Source: Desulforamulus profundi
GTDB lineage: Bacteria; Bacillota_B; Desulfotomaculia; Desulfotomaculales; Desulfotomaculaceae
DNA length: 64,000 nt
Direction of reading: 5' to 3'
Assembly: GCF_002607855.1 (NCBI RefSeq)
Contig: NZ_AWQQ01000049.1
Span: 1-64,000, forward strand
Shown here: positions 27,794-36,724 of the stretch, piece by piece
Layout: every line of letters starts with the position of its first letter
How positions within the stretch are numbered: the first letter of the stretch is position 1
The notes under the pieces: generated by a model
Told to the model about the DNA's origin: nothing
Seen by the model: only the letters and a program-made list of their open reading frames with translations
Databases searched by the model: none
Made by a program: the position numbers and the translations under genes

Positions 27794-28090
27794 ATGCGTA
27801 GAGTTATCGTAGCTCCCGACTCTTTTAAGGAAAGCCTGGATGCCGTGGCAGTGGCCAAACATATAGCATCCGGGATCAAAAGAGTTTTTGCGGAAGCCGA
27901 GGTTGTTGAGGTTCCCCTTTCCGACGGTGGTGAAGGTCTGGTAGACACCCTGGTGGCGGCCACCAACGGAAAGATTGCCACCCGCTTGGTAACCGGTCCC
28001 CTTGGGTATCCGGTGGAGGCCGCCTACGGTTTACTCGGGGACGGGGAAACGGCGGTAAGTGAAGTAGAATCTTCAGATTTCACCTTGTGA
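27794..28090 (+). pseudogene. Glycerate kinase, N-terminal fragment
   Basis: The first 85 residues match the GarK/GlxK-type glycerate kinase start: VIVAPDSFKESLDAVAVAKH, PLSDGGEGLVDTL and GYPVEAAYGLLGDGETAV. The frame then departs at about 28056 into an unrelated tail of about 10 residues and stops. Around 280 residues are missing, and the next gene is on the other strand, so this is a real truncation rather than a base error. AAGAGGTG precedes the ATG, so the fragment may still be translated. Confidence 0.8.
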
Positions 28091-28937
28091 AAAATACGAC
28101 GTCGCCGAAATTTGCCCCTGCTACTTTGGCGACACATTCACATTTTATTTTTAGCAGGAAAAAAATCCGCCCTTCAGCCATCTCTTCATGCTCCAGGGAC
28201 TCGAAGTTGGCCTGGCCTTTTGATATAACCAGGCCTGATTCCTTCAGCAGCCTTCCAACCTCTCCGGATACCTTTTGCATGGGCACACCGAGATAGTTCG
28301 ACCCTGTGGTTATAACCCTCGCTGCTTTATCCATGCCTACCTGTATAGCGTCTTCCATTGTAGCGTCATTTAACACGGGGCCGCCTTTAACAATATAGGT
28401 GACCTTTTTCCCCATGAATGACAGTTCTTCTACCAGCAGCTTGTCGAAAACTATTTCGCCGGCATTGTCTCCCACGATAACTATCTCATCTTCTTTATCC
28501 AGCTTATTAAAAAACATGCCGAAATCATCTTTTGAAAAGCCCGCATCCAGGCTATGCTTTAAACTGGCATTTATATCGAAACTTCTATTGATGCCCAGGT
28601 CTATTACATTGCCGGAAGCAGATATTTTCAGGGCATCATGGAGCCTGTTTTGGGATCTTTTCAAGAAATCCTTCAATAGGGGGTACCATTCCAGGGCCAG
28701 GAGATTTGATTTTTTCTTAACCTCTTTGAAAGGGTCATCACTATTTATCAGTTTATATACTTTTAGCAGAATTTCCGTTGAATTTTCCGCCGGTGTCCTC
28801 TTGCGGTCCATGCTTTTGATATCGTCCATAAGATCAAATAAAATTCCATACTGCCTGTCCTCGTCTATTCCGGCAATGCTCATACAGGTGACTGCCTGTT
28901 TGAGATAGCAGTGAACACAGTCAACAAAGGATTGCAT
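28080..28937 (-). CDS. DUF89 damage-control phosphatase family protein
   Basis: A 285-aa protein of the DUF89/ARMT1-like family. The N-terminal cysteine pair reads VDCVHCYLKQ, and the metal-site motif reads VGDNAGEIVFDKLLVEEL, where Asp and Asn bind the divalent metal. Further family phrases are YIVKGGPVLNDAT and VISKGQANFESL. Such enzymes hydrolyse damaged phosphometabolites. The start at 28937 follows GGAGGG. Its 3' end converges on the truncated glycerate kinase, and it is visibly more AT-rich than its neighbours, so it may be an insertion. Confidence 0.88.
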   Translation of the reverse strand: MQSFVDCVHCYLKQAVTCMSIAGIDEDRQYGILFDLMDDIKSMDRKRTPAENSTEILLKVYKLINSDDPFKEVKKKSNLLALEWYPLLKDFLKRSQNRLHDALKISASGNVIDLGINRSFDINASLKHSLDAGFSKDDFGMFFNKLDKEDEIVIVGDNAGEIVFDKLLVEELSFMGKKVTYIVKGGPVLNDATMEDAIQVGMDKAARVITTGSNYLGVPMQKVSGEVGRLLKESGLVISKGQANFESLEHEEMAEGRIFFLLKIKCECVAKVAGANFGDVVFFTR

Positions 28938-29054
28938 GACGGTACCCTCCATTTTATGCCATCATTATACAGTTTAACACAGATTGGAAAACCCCATTAT
29001 TACACTTTAATTGAACAATGCTGAAAAGTAAACCCCTCTTAGTTCAGCGATTCT

Positions 29055-30295
29055 CTATTTTACCTCCAGCACGTTCTTGGCCGCGTTAATGACACCAATG
29101 CGCACGTATTCCTTGGATAAGCCGCCCTGCAGGTAAACTGCGTAGGGTTCCCTCAGGGGAGCATCAGCGCTTAGTTCCAAGGAAGCGCCCTGGACAAAGG
29201 TGCCGGCAGCCATGATTACGTCATCTTCGTAGCCGGGCATGTAATCCGGCTCCGGCAGGGCGTGGGCGTCAATAGGGGAAGCCGCTTGAATGCCCCGGCA
29301 GAAGGCGACAAGTCTCTGCGGCGTTTCCAGGGCAATGGATTGAATGATATCCGACCTGGGTTCATCGTAGGCGGGCGAAACTTTGAAGCCAGTCTATCAA
29401 ATAACCGGGCGGCAAACACCGCTCCCTTGAGGGCTTCGGCCACGATGTGCGGCGCCATGAAGATGCCTTGAAACAGCAGCCGCTGGTGTCCCAGGGACGG
29501 CCCCACCTCAGCCCCGATTCCCGGGGCTGTCCAGCGGTTGGCGGCCATCTCCACCAGTTCCCGGCGCCCCACCACATAGCCCCCGGTGGGAGCCAGGCCG
29601 CCGCCGGGGTTTTTAATCAATGAACCGGCGATCAAATCCGCGCCAACCGCCGGCGGCTCTGCGGTGTCCACCAGTTCACCGTAGCAGTTGTCGACAAACA
29701 CCAAGGCCCGGGGAGCATGGGTTTTGATAAAAGACACCAGCCTTTTTAACTCCTCCAGGGTGAGGGCGGGGCGCCAGGCATAACCCCGGGAACGCTGCAC
29801 CAGCACCACTTTGGTCCCAGGAGACAGTGCTCCCTGTACAGCTTGCCAGTCCAGGGTGCCCTCGGGAGTCAACTCGACTTGGTTGTAGCCGACTCCCAGG
29901 TCCTTTAGGGATCCGGGGGCATTGCCTCTTTTGCCGATTAACTCTTCCAGGGTATCATAGGGAGAACCCTGAACGGCCAGCAGTTCATCGCCGGGGCGCA
30001 GCAGGCCAAACAAGGCGATGGCAATGGCATGGGTGCCTGATACAATCTGTCCCCTGACCAGGGCTGCCTCTGCCCCAAAAACATGTGCATAGATTTTTTC
30101 CAGGGCTTCCCTGCCGGCATCGTTATAGCCGTAGCCGGTGGAGCCTTTGAGATGATAGTCCGACGTTCGGGCCAGGTGAAAACCTTCCAATACCCGGGCA
30201 TGATTCACCATGGCCCTGGCTTCGATTTCACGGTAAACCGGCTGCACTTCCGTTTCTACTTCGTTTGCAAGCATGTCCAATTGATCGAGACGCAT
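29055..30295 (-). CDS. YnbB-like PLP-dependent lyase (methionine gamma-lyase family, 1-nt frameshift near 29389)
   Basis: The restored length is about 413 aa. This fold-type I PLP enzyme family is often called aluminium resistance protein. SGTHAIAIALFGLLRPGDEL lies near the cofactor phosphate site, VFVDNCYGELVD holds the PLP-contacting Asp, and GSLIKNPGGGLAPTGGYVVG holds the Schiff-base lysine. One G missing in the CC pair at 29389-29390 splits the C-terminal domain; restored, it reads LGFKVSPAYDEPRSDIIQ. The substrate in Firmicutes is not established. It lies between spoVK and the DUF89 gene, a common Firmicute arrangement with hfq and spoVK. Confidence 0.88.
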
Positions 30296-30323
30296 TATTT
30301 CCTCCGGTATTGCAATTATTGAT

Positions 30324-30355
30324 GGCTCTGGAGGTATTATATTTCCTCCAGAGCC
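30324..30355 (-). terminator. Hairpin between spoVK and the PLP lyase gene
   Basis: GGCTCTGGAGG / CCTCCAGAGCC (11 bp, perfect) spans the spoVK stop codon. There is no T-run, so it may attenuate or stabilise the mRNA rather than terminate fully. Confidence 0.5.
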
Positions 30356-31305
30356 TCTGTCAAGTCTTCTTTATGAATGGCCATCAAGTCTTCCCTGGAA
30401 ATGTTTTTTCTACCCACCAGGCGCACCGCCTGGTGGCGCATGGCCCGCTCAATCAAGTTGCGGACCAGCCTGGCGTTGCCGCTGTGTTCATGCTTCCGTG
30501 TTTGGTTTTGCAGGATTTTGTTGAGCTCCTCCCGGGCCAGGGGGGCCAGCACATACTGGCGCTGCTTCAGCATCAAATCGGCGATCTCCATCAGCTCATC
30601 GAGGGAGTAGTCCGGAAAGGTGATGTGTATGGGGAAACGGGAGCGAAGCCCCGGGTTGCTTTCTAAAAAGTAATCCATTTCATCCTGGTACCCGGCTAAA
30701 ATAATGATTAAATTGTCCTTATTGTTCTCCATGCTGGCCACCATGGAATCAATGGACTCCTTGCCGAAATCCTTCTCGCCACCTCTGGCCAGTGAGTACG
30801 CCTCATCGATAAAAAGGATCCCCCCGAGGGCTTTTTTAATTTGATCCCGGGTCTTGGCAGCGGTATGGCCGATATACTCCCCCACCAGATCCGCCCGCTC
30901 TACCTCAATGAGATGACCCTTGGGCAGTACACCAATTTCCTTAAATAACCGGCCGATGATTCTGGCCACGGTTGTTTTGCCGGTGCCGGGGTTCCCTTTG
31001 AAAATCATATGCAGCACCATGGGTTCGTAAATCAGCTTTTCTTTTTGCCTTAGTTTTTGGATTTCCACAAAGGCCTGAATTTCCTTCACCAGTTTCTTGA
31101 CACTGGACAAGCCGATCAGTTGGTCCAGTTCACCCAGGATCTCCTGGGTGGCTTTTCTGTTCGCCTCCTCGTTACCCTGGGATTTCTCCAGCTGCGCAGG
31201 CTGCCTAGCGGTAAGAGGAGGTTTTCGGATCGGGCCGCTTGGTTTTGGTGGTTCAGGCCGGTTGGGCGGGTTTTGCCACATTCGTATCTTAACCAGGGGA
31301 TTCAC
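30337..31305 (-). CDS. spoVK: Stage V sporulation protein K, CbbX-type AAA ATPase
   Basis: A 322-aa protein. After a Pro-rich N-terminal tail comes a single AAA+ module: LIGLSSVKKLVKEIQAFVEI, Walker A FKGNPGTGKTTVAR, the pore motif YIGHTAAKTRD, Walker B GGILFIDEAYSLARG, and the arginine-finger region NPGLRSRFP. This is the SpoVK/CbbX family. In Bacillus the protein is needed for spore maturation. The presence of this gene supports an endospore-forming host. Confidence 0.92.
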   Translation of the reverse strand: MNPLVKIRMWQNPPNRPEPPKPSGPIRKPPLTARQPAQLEKSQGNEEANRKATQEILGELDQLIGLSSVKKLVKEIQAFVEIQKLRQKEKLIYEPMVLHMIFKGNPGTGKTTVARIIGRLFKEIGVLPKGHLIEVERADLVGEYIGHTAAKTRDQIKKALGGILFIDEAYSLARGGEKDFGKESIDSMVASMENNKDNLIIILAGYQDEMDYFLESNPGLRSRFPIHITFPDYSLDELMEIADLMLKQRQYVLAPLAREELNKILQNQTRKHEHSGNARLVRNLIERAMRHQAVRLVGRKNISREDLMAIHKEDLTEALEEI

Positions 31306-31364
31306 CTCCGGGCGAAAACAATAGGTTGTTACACATTATACGCTCGAAGGTTCAAATAGTGACC

Positions 31365-31395
31365 AAAAATCAAAAGCCCCTCCGTCGGGAGAGGC
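31365..31395 (-). terminator. Terminator after hfq
   Basis: On the minus strand GCCTCTCCC / GGAGGGGC is followed by TTTTGATTTTT. Confidence 0.85.
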
Positions 31396-31408
31396 AATCA
31401 GTGTTTTA

Positions 31409-31651
31409 TTACACAGGCTTATTTTCCGAAAAGGAGGTATTTACGGGACGAAGCGGACTGATTGTGGAAATGGCATGCTTGTAAACCATTAGTTGTTTAC
31501 CGTCACTCTCCAGAATGACAGTAAAGTTATCAAAACCTTTCACCATACCCTTCAGTTGAAAACCATTAATGAGAAATATGGTTACCGGGATATTTTCCTT
31601 TCTTACTTGATTTAGAAAGGCATCTTGTAAATTAATCTGCGGTTTCGTCAT
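31409..31651 (-). CDS. hfq: RNA chaperone Hfq
   Basis: An 80-aa Sm-like protein. The Sm1 motif is [20 protein letters not shown] followed by [16 protein letters not shown], and the Sm2 motif is [11 protein letters not shown]. It forms a hexamer that binds U-rich RNA and pairs small RNAs with targets. The ATG at 31651 follows GGAGGG. It sits directly after miaA, the usual bacterial order. Confidence 0.97.
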   Translation of the reverse strand: MTKPQINLQDAFLNQVRKENIPVTIFLINGFQLKGMVKGFDNFTVILESDGKQLMVYKHAISTISPLRPVNTSFSENKPV

Positions 31652-31702
31652 GAGGGTTCCCTCCATTGGAAAATATTTTCTTTCTCTAATTTTAGTACTG
31701 TT

Positions 31703-32650
31703 CTACAAAGTTATTAATTCTCCTGCTATTTGTTTAGCAATTTCATTGGCAACTGCATTTTTATTGCTGTAGTCTTCCATATACAGCCAGTGAATTCGTT
31801 TATCGGCCTTAAACCAGGTAAGCTGTCGCTTGGCAAAGCGGCGGGTATTTCGTTTCAGGATCTCCACCGCCTCCTCCAGCGTACATTCTCCTTTGATGTA
31901 CGCGATGATTTCCTTGTAGCCCAATCCCTGCAGCGCAGTGCCCCAGGCATCGTACCGCTGCATCAACTGCCTTACTTCCTCCACCAGGCCCCTTTGCAGC
32001 ATCAGATCCACCCGTTGTTCAATTCTTCTATATAGTAATTGCCGATCCATGGTTAATCCAAACATTTTCAAACGGTACTTGGGCGTGATGTTTTGTTGGC
32101 TGTACTGGTACTCGGTGATGGATTTCCCGGTCTGGTAATACACTTCCAGGGCCCGGATGACCCGCCGGGTGTCATTGGGATGCAGCCGGGCAGCAGATGC
32201 CGGGTCCACTGCGGCCAGTTTTCTGTGCATTGCCTCGGCTCCCATTGTAGCCGCCTGTTGTTTTAGTTTTTCCCTCAACCCTTCGTCCCTGGGCGCCGGG
32301 GTAAAATCATAGTGATCAATCACCGAACGAACGTACAGTCCCGTGCCGCCCACCAGCAGCGGGAGGTTCCCCCTGCCGGTTATTTCCGTGATTAATTTTT
32401 CCGCGGCCGATTGATACATGGCCACGCTGAATTCTTCATCGGGGTTCACGATGTCGATCAAATGATGGGGAATGCCCTGCATTTCTTCCGGGGTGGGTTT
32501 GGCCGTGCCAACATCCATGCCCCGGTAAACCAGCATGGAATCGGCGGAAATCACCTCTCCCCTTACCATTTTGGCCAGCTCGATGGCGACGTCCGTTTTG
32601 CCGGAGGCAGTGGGACCTACGATAACCACTAAAGGTCTTAACTCCTTCAC
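31703..32650 (-). CDS. miaA: tRNA dimethylallyltransferase
   Basis: A full-length 315-aa enzyme. The P-loop is VIVGPTASGKTDVAIELAK, with ISADSMLVYRGMDVGTAKP, HHLIDIVNP, LVGGTGLYVRSVIDHYDF and the C-terminal RRFAKRQLTWFKAD. It transfers the dimethylallyl group to A37 of tRNAs reading UNN codons. MiaB, encoded about 9 kb away in the same block, performs the next step. It begins at a GTG immediately after the methyltransferase gene. Confidence 0.97.
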   Translation of the reverse strand: MKELRPLVVIVGPTASGKTDVAIELAKMVRGEVISADSMLVYRGMDVGTAKPTPEEMQGIPHHLIDIVNPDEEFSVAMYQSAAEKLITEITGRGNLPLLVGGTGLYVRSVIDHYDFTPAPRDEGLREKLKQQAATMGAEAMHRKLAAVDPASAARLHPNDTRRVIRALEVYYQTGKSITEYQYSQQNITPKYRLKMFGLTMDRQLLYRRIEQRVDLMLQRGLVEEVRQLMQRYDAWGTALQGLGYKEIIAYIKGECTLEEAVEILKRNTRRFAKRQLTWFKADKRIHWLYMEDYSNKNAVANEIAKQIAGELITL

Positions 32651-32652
32651 TT

Positions 32653-33446
32653 TTACGGCACCACCTTTTCAATAATGCCGTAGGCCACCGGAGAATACCT
32701 TCCTCCTTGGATGGTATGAAAGTTTAACCGTTGAAATTCCTCACTGGCCCGATTTTCTTTCATAACCACTCTCTTTCTGGCCACCCGGACCGCCTCGGCC
32801 ACCGCTTCCTTTGTTAAAGGACTGTTGTTGGCCAGAGGACGCAGCGGGGCCATGGAACTGGACTTTTCCCTGGCAACCCGGAACATGGGGTCAAAATAAA
32901 CCACGTCAAAGGAATCCGAGGGTAAGTTTTTAAGATAGGTCAAGTGATCGGCATGGACCACTTGAATTCTCCTCATGGCATTCAACAGTTCCGGCCTTTC
33001 ACCGGTGTAGGTTTTTAAACCCCGTCGGACGATTTCCGCCACCGGAGCGGCATTCTCCAGGCCGATAACCGTCCCCCCGGGGCCCACCACATAACTGGCC
33101 ACCAGGCATCTGCAGCCAGCCCCAGGGTGCAGTCCAGCAGGGAATCACCCTCCTCGAGATTCATTGCTCTAATCATTTGGTCAGTTTTCCCAGTCTGGAT
33201 TTCCTTTATACGTAATTTGGCTAATCCTGGATGAAAAAACAACTCATTTCCATCAACAACTAAAGATAATTTATCCTGACGCACCAGCAGGATGATGTCC
33301 GCCCGACCTTGCTCCCGGAGAGCTGCCAGGGACTTCTTTTCCCGTCGTATGTAAGGAACATTCAACTGTCGGCTTAACTCCAGGGCTTTTTCCTCCAGTT
33401 CGTTGGCGCTGCGGATTCCTGTGGTGATAACGAGAGAACTCTTCAT
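32653..33446 (-). CDS. SAM-dependent methyltransferase, RsmJ-like (1-nt frameshift near 33105)
   Basis: The restored length is about 264 aa. The sequence runs from LVITTGIRSANELEEKALEL through SAM-binding LLDCTLGLAADAL to VVYFDPMFR, which resembles the DPMF motif of RsmJ-type 16S rRNA guanine methyltransferases. One C missing in GCCTGG near 33105 splits the gene; restored, it reads DALVASYVVGPGG. It overlaps the mutL stop codon by 4 nt and abuts miaA. The substrate is inferred from the motif only. Confidence 0.8.
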
Positions 33447-35358
33447 CGTTTGAACCTTTTATTCAGCTCCTCATGGGTAATTTGGATGAGGGTGGGCCTG
33501 CCATGGGGACAAGTAAAGGGCCTCCGGCAGCGGGCCAGCCCCTCCAGCAGAGCCTTCACCTCTGTGCCGCCCAGGTTCTTCCCCGCTTTCACCGCATCCC
33601 GGCAGGCCATGGCCGACGCCAACCGGTCGATCACCAGTCCCCTGTCCAGTTTATGGGAAGGACTTTCCTGCAGCCGGGCCAGCAGGTCCATGAAGGTTTC
33701 CCCGGGAGCCGCCAAAGCCTGGGCGGGAACCCCCCTTAACAAAAAAGTATCTCCACCGAAGTGTTCCAGTATAAACCCGATCTCATTAAAATCAATCACG
33801 TGCCGCACAACCAGTTGAGCCTCATGATGGGGTATTTCGAGGGTGACGGGCTCCAGCAGCATTTGGGACGGAACCTCCTGCTGCAGCAGGTCCAGGTATT
33901 TTTCATACAAAATCCTCTCATGGGCAGCGTGCTGGTCAATGATATATAAGCCGCCTTCACCGTAGGCCAGAACATAGGTGGGGGGCACCTGGCCGGCCGG
34001 TGTTAAAGTCGGAAAAAAGTCTCCGGTTGATAAGGACTTTTATTTTCAAAAACCCTGGGATGATGCAGGGTTTGGACCGGCCTATCCTTGCTCTCCGGAA
34101 CCCTGACAATTCTTTGAGGTTCTTCCGGTTCCGGCGTTTCCCCGGTCTGAACAGGCAGAGAAAGACGCAGCTGCTCCTTGCTCTTGACAGGGGCAAATTG
34201 CTGCCCGGCCCTTGATTCATTTTGATGAGATCGGTGTTCCGGAACCTTTTCCAGGTGTTCATTTTCTGCGGGCTTTTCAGTTTGCCTTTGCTCACCGGAG
34301 GCAGCCTGTTCTTCCTCAGACCGGGTCTTTACCCTCCCTGGCAGGATCTTCCACAACCCGGTGATGGCCCCGGGTAAATCAAGGGGTTTGCTCAGAGCCT
34401 CCAGCAGTTCCTCCTGGACCTCCTTCTCTCTGGCCAGCCGTACTTCCATTTTTGTGGGATGAACATTCACATCCACCTGGGTGGGGTCGAGGGCCAAGTG
34501 CAGGATGGCAACAGGAAAGCGCCCGGCGGGGATTTGGGTTTGATAGGCCTGCTGTAAGACGGCAGAAACCAGCCCACTGCGAATGTACCTGCCGTTAATA
34601 AAGAAATTTTGATACTGCCGGGAGGCACGGGTCAACACAGGCTTGCTGATGAGCCCGGTCAGGGATAACAAACGCCCCTGGCAGTTGACCTCCAGCATGC
34701 TGCGCACGTTATCCGTCCCGAAGATGCCGGCAGCGGTATCCTTTAACGAACCGTTCCCGGGACTGGAAAAAAGAACTCTACCGCCGCTGCGCAGTTCAAA
34801 ACGGACATCCGGTCTGGCCATGGCCAGTCTGGAAAGTAAGTCACTGATCTGACCGGTCTCGGCGGTGGCTGATTTGAGGAATTTCCTTCTGGCCGGGGTA
34901 TTAAAAAAAAGGTCTCTTACCTCAACAGTGGTCCCAACGGGGCACCCGGCGGAGGAAATTTCTTTTACCTGCCCGGCCTCTATACGGACCACGGTGCCGC
35001 CCAGGTCACCTGCTGTTCTTGTAGTTAGCGTTACGCGGGCCACGGAAGCGATGCTTGGCAAGGCCTCGCCCCTAAACCCCAGGGTATGGATTTTATTTAA
35101 ATCCTCGGCCCAGCGGATTTTACTGGTGGCGTGACGTTGAAAGCAGAGTTCGGCATCCCGGGCTGACATGCCGCAGCCGTTGTCGACCACTTTGATGGCA
35201 GCAATGCCGCCCTGGGTCAATTCTACGGTAATTCGATTTGCCCCTGCGTCCAGGCTGTTTTCTACCAATTCTTTGACAACCGACACCGGGCGCTCCACAA
35301 CCTCTCCGGCTGCAATCTGGTTGGCCGTGGTTTCATCCAGTACTATGATGTTCCCCAA
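33443..35358 (-). CDS. mutL: DNA mismatch repair protein MutL (1-nt frameshift at 34013-34018)
   Basis: The restored length is about 638 aa. The N-terminal GHKL ATPase shows IAAGEVVERPVSVVKELVEN, VVDNGCGM and TLGFRGEALPSIASVA. A proline- and charge-rich linker follows, then the C-terminal dimerisation/endonuclease domain, where IIDQHAAHERILYEKY holds the DQHAxxER metal motif of nicking MutL proteins. The shift lies in the A6 run of the linker (one A missing). TTG at 35358 after AGGGGTG is the likely start. MutL links MutS (encoded at 38542-41150) to strand incision. Confidence 0.93.
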
Positions 35359-35368
35359 AATGTCACCC

Positions 35369-36724
35369 CTAACCGTCTGAACGAACCTCCTGGCGTTCCT
35401 CACGCCGGTACATCATGAAGGTGTCGGTGGATTTGTCCTGTAAGTATACATAATTAAAACGGTAGTCCTGCTTGAATTGTTCGTAGGCATCCCAGCCCTC
35501 TTCCTGACAATATTTGCAGGCTTGAATGGGCACGGTGATGGCCAGCACGTGGTAGCATTTGCCGTCGGGATGGTACGCCTGCGAGTCGATGGTCATATAA
35601 CCGGGGCACTGGGCGCAAACCCGCACCTTTTCAACCTGTTTTTCTTCAATAAACTGGGTGTCGTAATAAATGGGTTTGGTGCGCTGGTAGTATTTGGCCC
35701 CGTTGGCCAGGGAAAACTTATCTACCTTATGACGGTTGGCCCAGATTTCCTGCAGTTCCTCCACCACCCTGTGAATTTCGGAGGTTACCCTGGGATTTTC
35801 TTTAAAACTGGCCGGGTTATATTCCGGCTCCAGGACAGAGGAATAATCCTTACCGGCCAGCGCCAGCAAAATGGCCAGGTTTACATAGGGCAAAGCGGTC
35901 TCAATGGCGTAGCCGCCCTCAAGGACAGCCAAATCCGGCTTTAGCTTTTCCGTCAGCCTGGCGTAGCCCTGGGCAGTGATGCGCATTTTACCCAGGGGAT
36001 CGGTAAAGTGATTGTCCTGCCCGGCGGAATTCACCACGAGGTCCGGTTGAAAATCCGCCAGGATGGGAGAAATTAGGTGATCCATAACATAGTGGAGACC
36101 GGAATCCGTCACCCCGGGCGGCAGCGGTATGTTGATGGTGGACGCATAGGCGCCCGGCCCCCCCAACTCGTAGGTAAAACCGGTACCGGGATAAATGGTA
36201 CGGCCGTCCTGGTGAAAGGAAATAAAGAGCACATCCGGGTCATGGTAGAAAATGTCCTGTGTCCCGTCACCGTGGTGGACGTCGGTGTCTACGATGGCGA
36301 TTTTTTTCACCCCGTAGGTCCTTCTCAGGTACTCCACCAGCACCGCTTCATTATTAATATTGCAAAAACCCCGGTTGCCGTGGACCACCCGCATGGCGTG
36401 GTGCCCCGGCGGGCGAACCAAAGCAAAACCGTTCTTAATTTGTTTGGCCATAATTTTATCCCCCAGGTGCATGGCCGCCCCGGCTGCAATACGGTGGGCC
36501 TCCAGGACCTGGTCACTGACCGCCGGCACGCAAAAATGGACCCGGCAGATATCGTGTTCGGTGGCCAACCGAGGAGAATATTCTTCAATTTCCGGCAGAT
36601 CCAGAATGCCTTCCTCAAACATCTGGTCCCGGGTGTAGAGCAGCCGCTCTTCACGCTCCGGGTGTGTGGCGGAAATGGCCCAGTCAAAGGCGGGAAAGAA
36701 AATAATGCCGGTCTTTTTCATCAT
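35369..36724 (-). CDS. Histone deacetylase / AcuC-like family protein with C-terminal Cys region
   Basis: A 451-aa protein. The arginase-deacetylase fold is clear: RPPGHHAMRVVHGNRGFCNI, then VDTDVHHGDGTQDIFYHDP with the zinc-binding Asp/His, and VVNSAGQDNHFTDPLG. The extra 130 C-terminal residues hold VCAQCPGYM and ACKYCQEEGW, a possible extra metal site not found in AcuC. It probably deacetylates acetyl-lysine or an acetylpolyamine. It sits 11 nt upstream of mutL and overlaps the hydantoinase-like gene by 4 nt. Confidence 0.9.
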   Translation of the reverse strand: MMKKTGIIFFPAFDWAISATHPEREERLLYTRDQMFEEGILDLPEIEEYSPRLATEHDICRVHFCVPAVSDQVLEAHRIAAGAAMHLGDKIMAKQIKNGFALVRPPGHHAMRVVHGNRGFCNINNEAVLVEYLRRTYGVKKIAIVDTDVHHGDGTQDIFYHDPDVLFISFHQDGRTIYPGTGFTYELGGPGAYASTINIPLPPGVTDSGLHYVMDHLISPILADFQPDLVVNSAGQDNHFTDPLGKMRITAQGYARLTEKLKPDLAVLEGGYAIETALPYVNLAILLALAGKDYSSVLEPEYNPASFKENPRVTSEIHRVVEELQEIWANRHKVDKFSLANGAKYYQRTKPIYYDTQFIEEKQVEKVRVCAQCPGYMTIDSQAYHPDGKCYHVLAITVPIQACKYCQEEGWDAYEQFKQDYRFNYVYLQDKSTDTFMMYRREERQEVRSDG

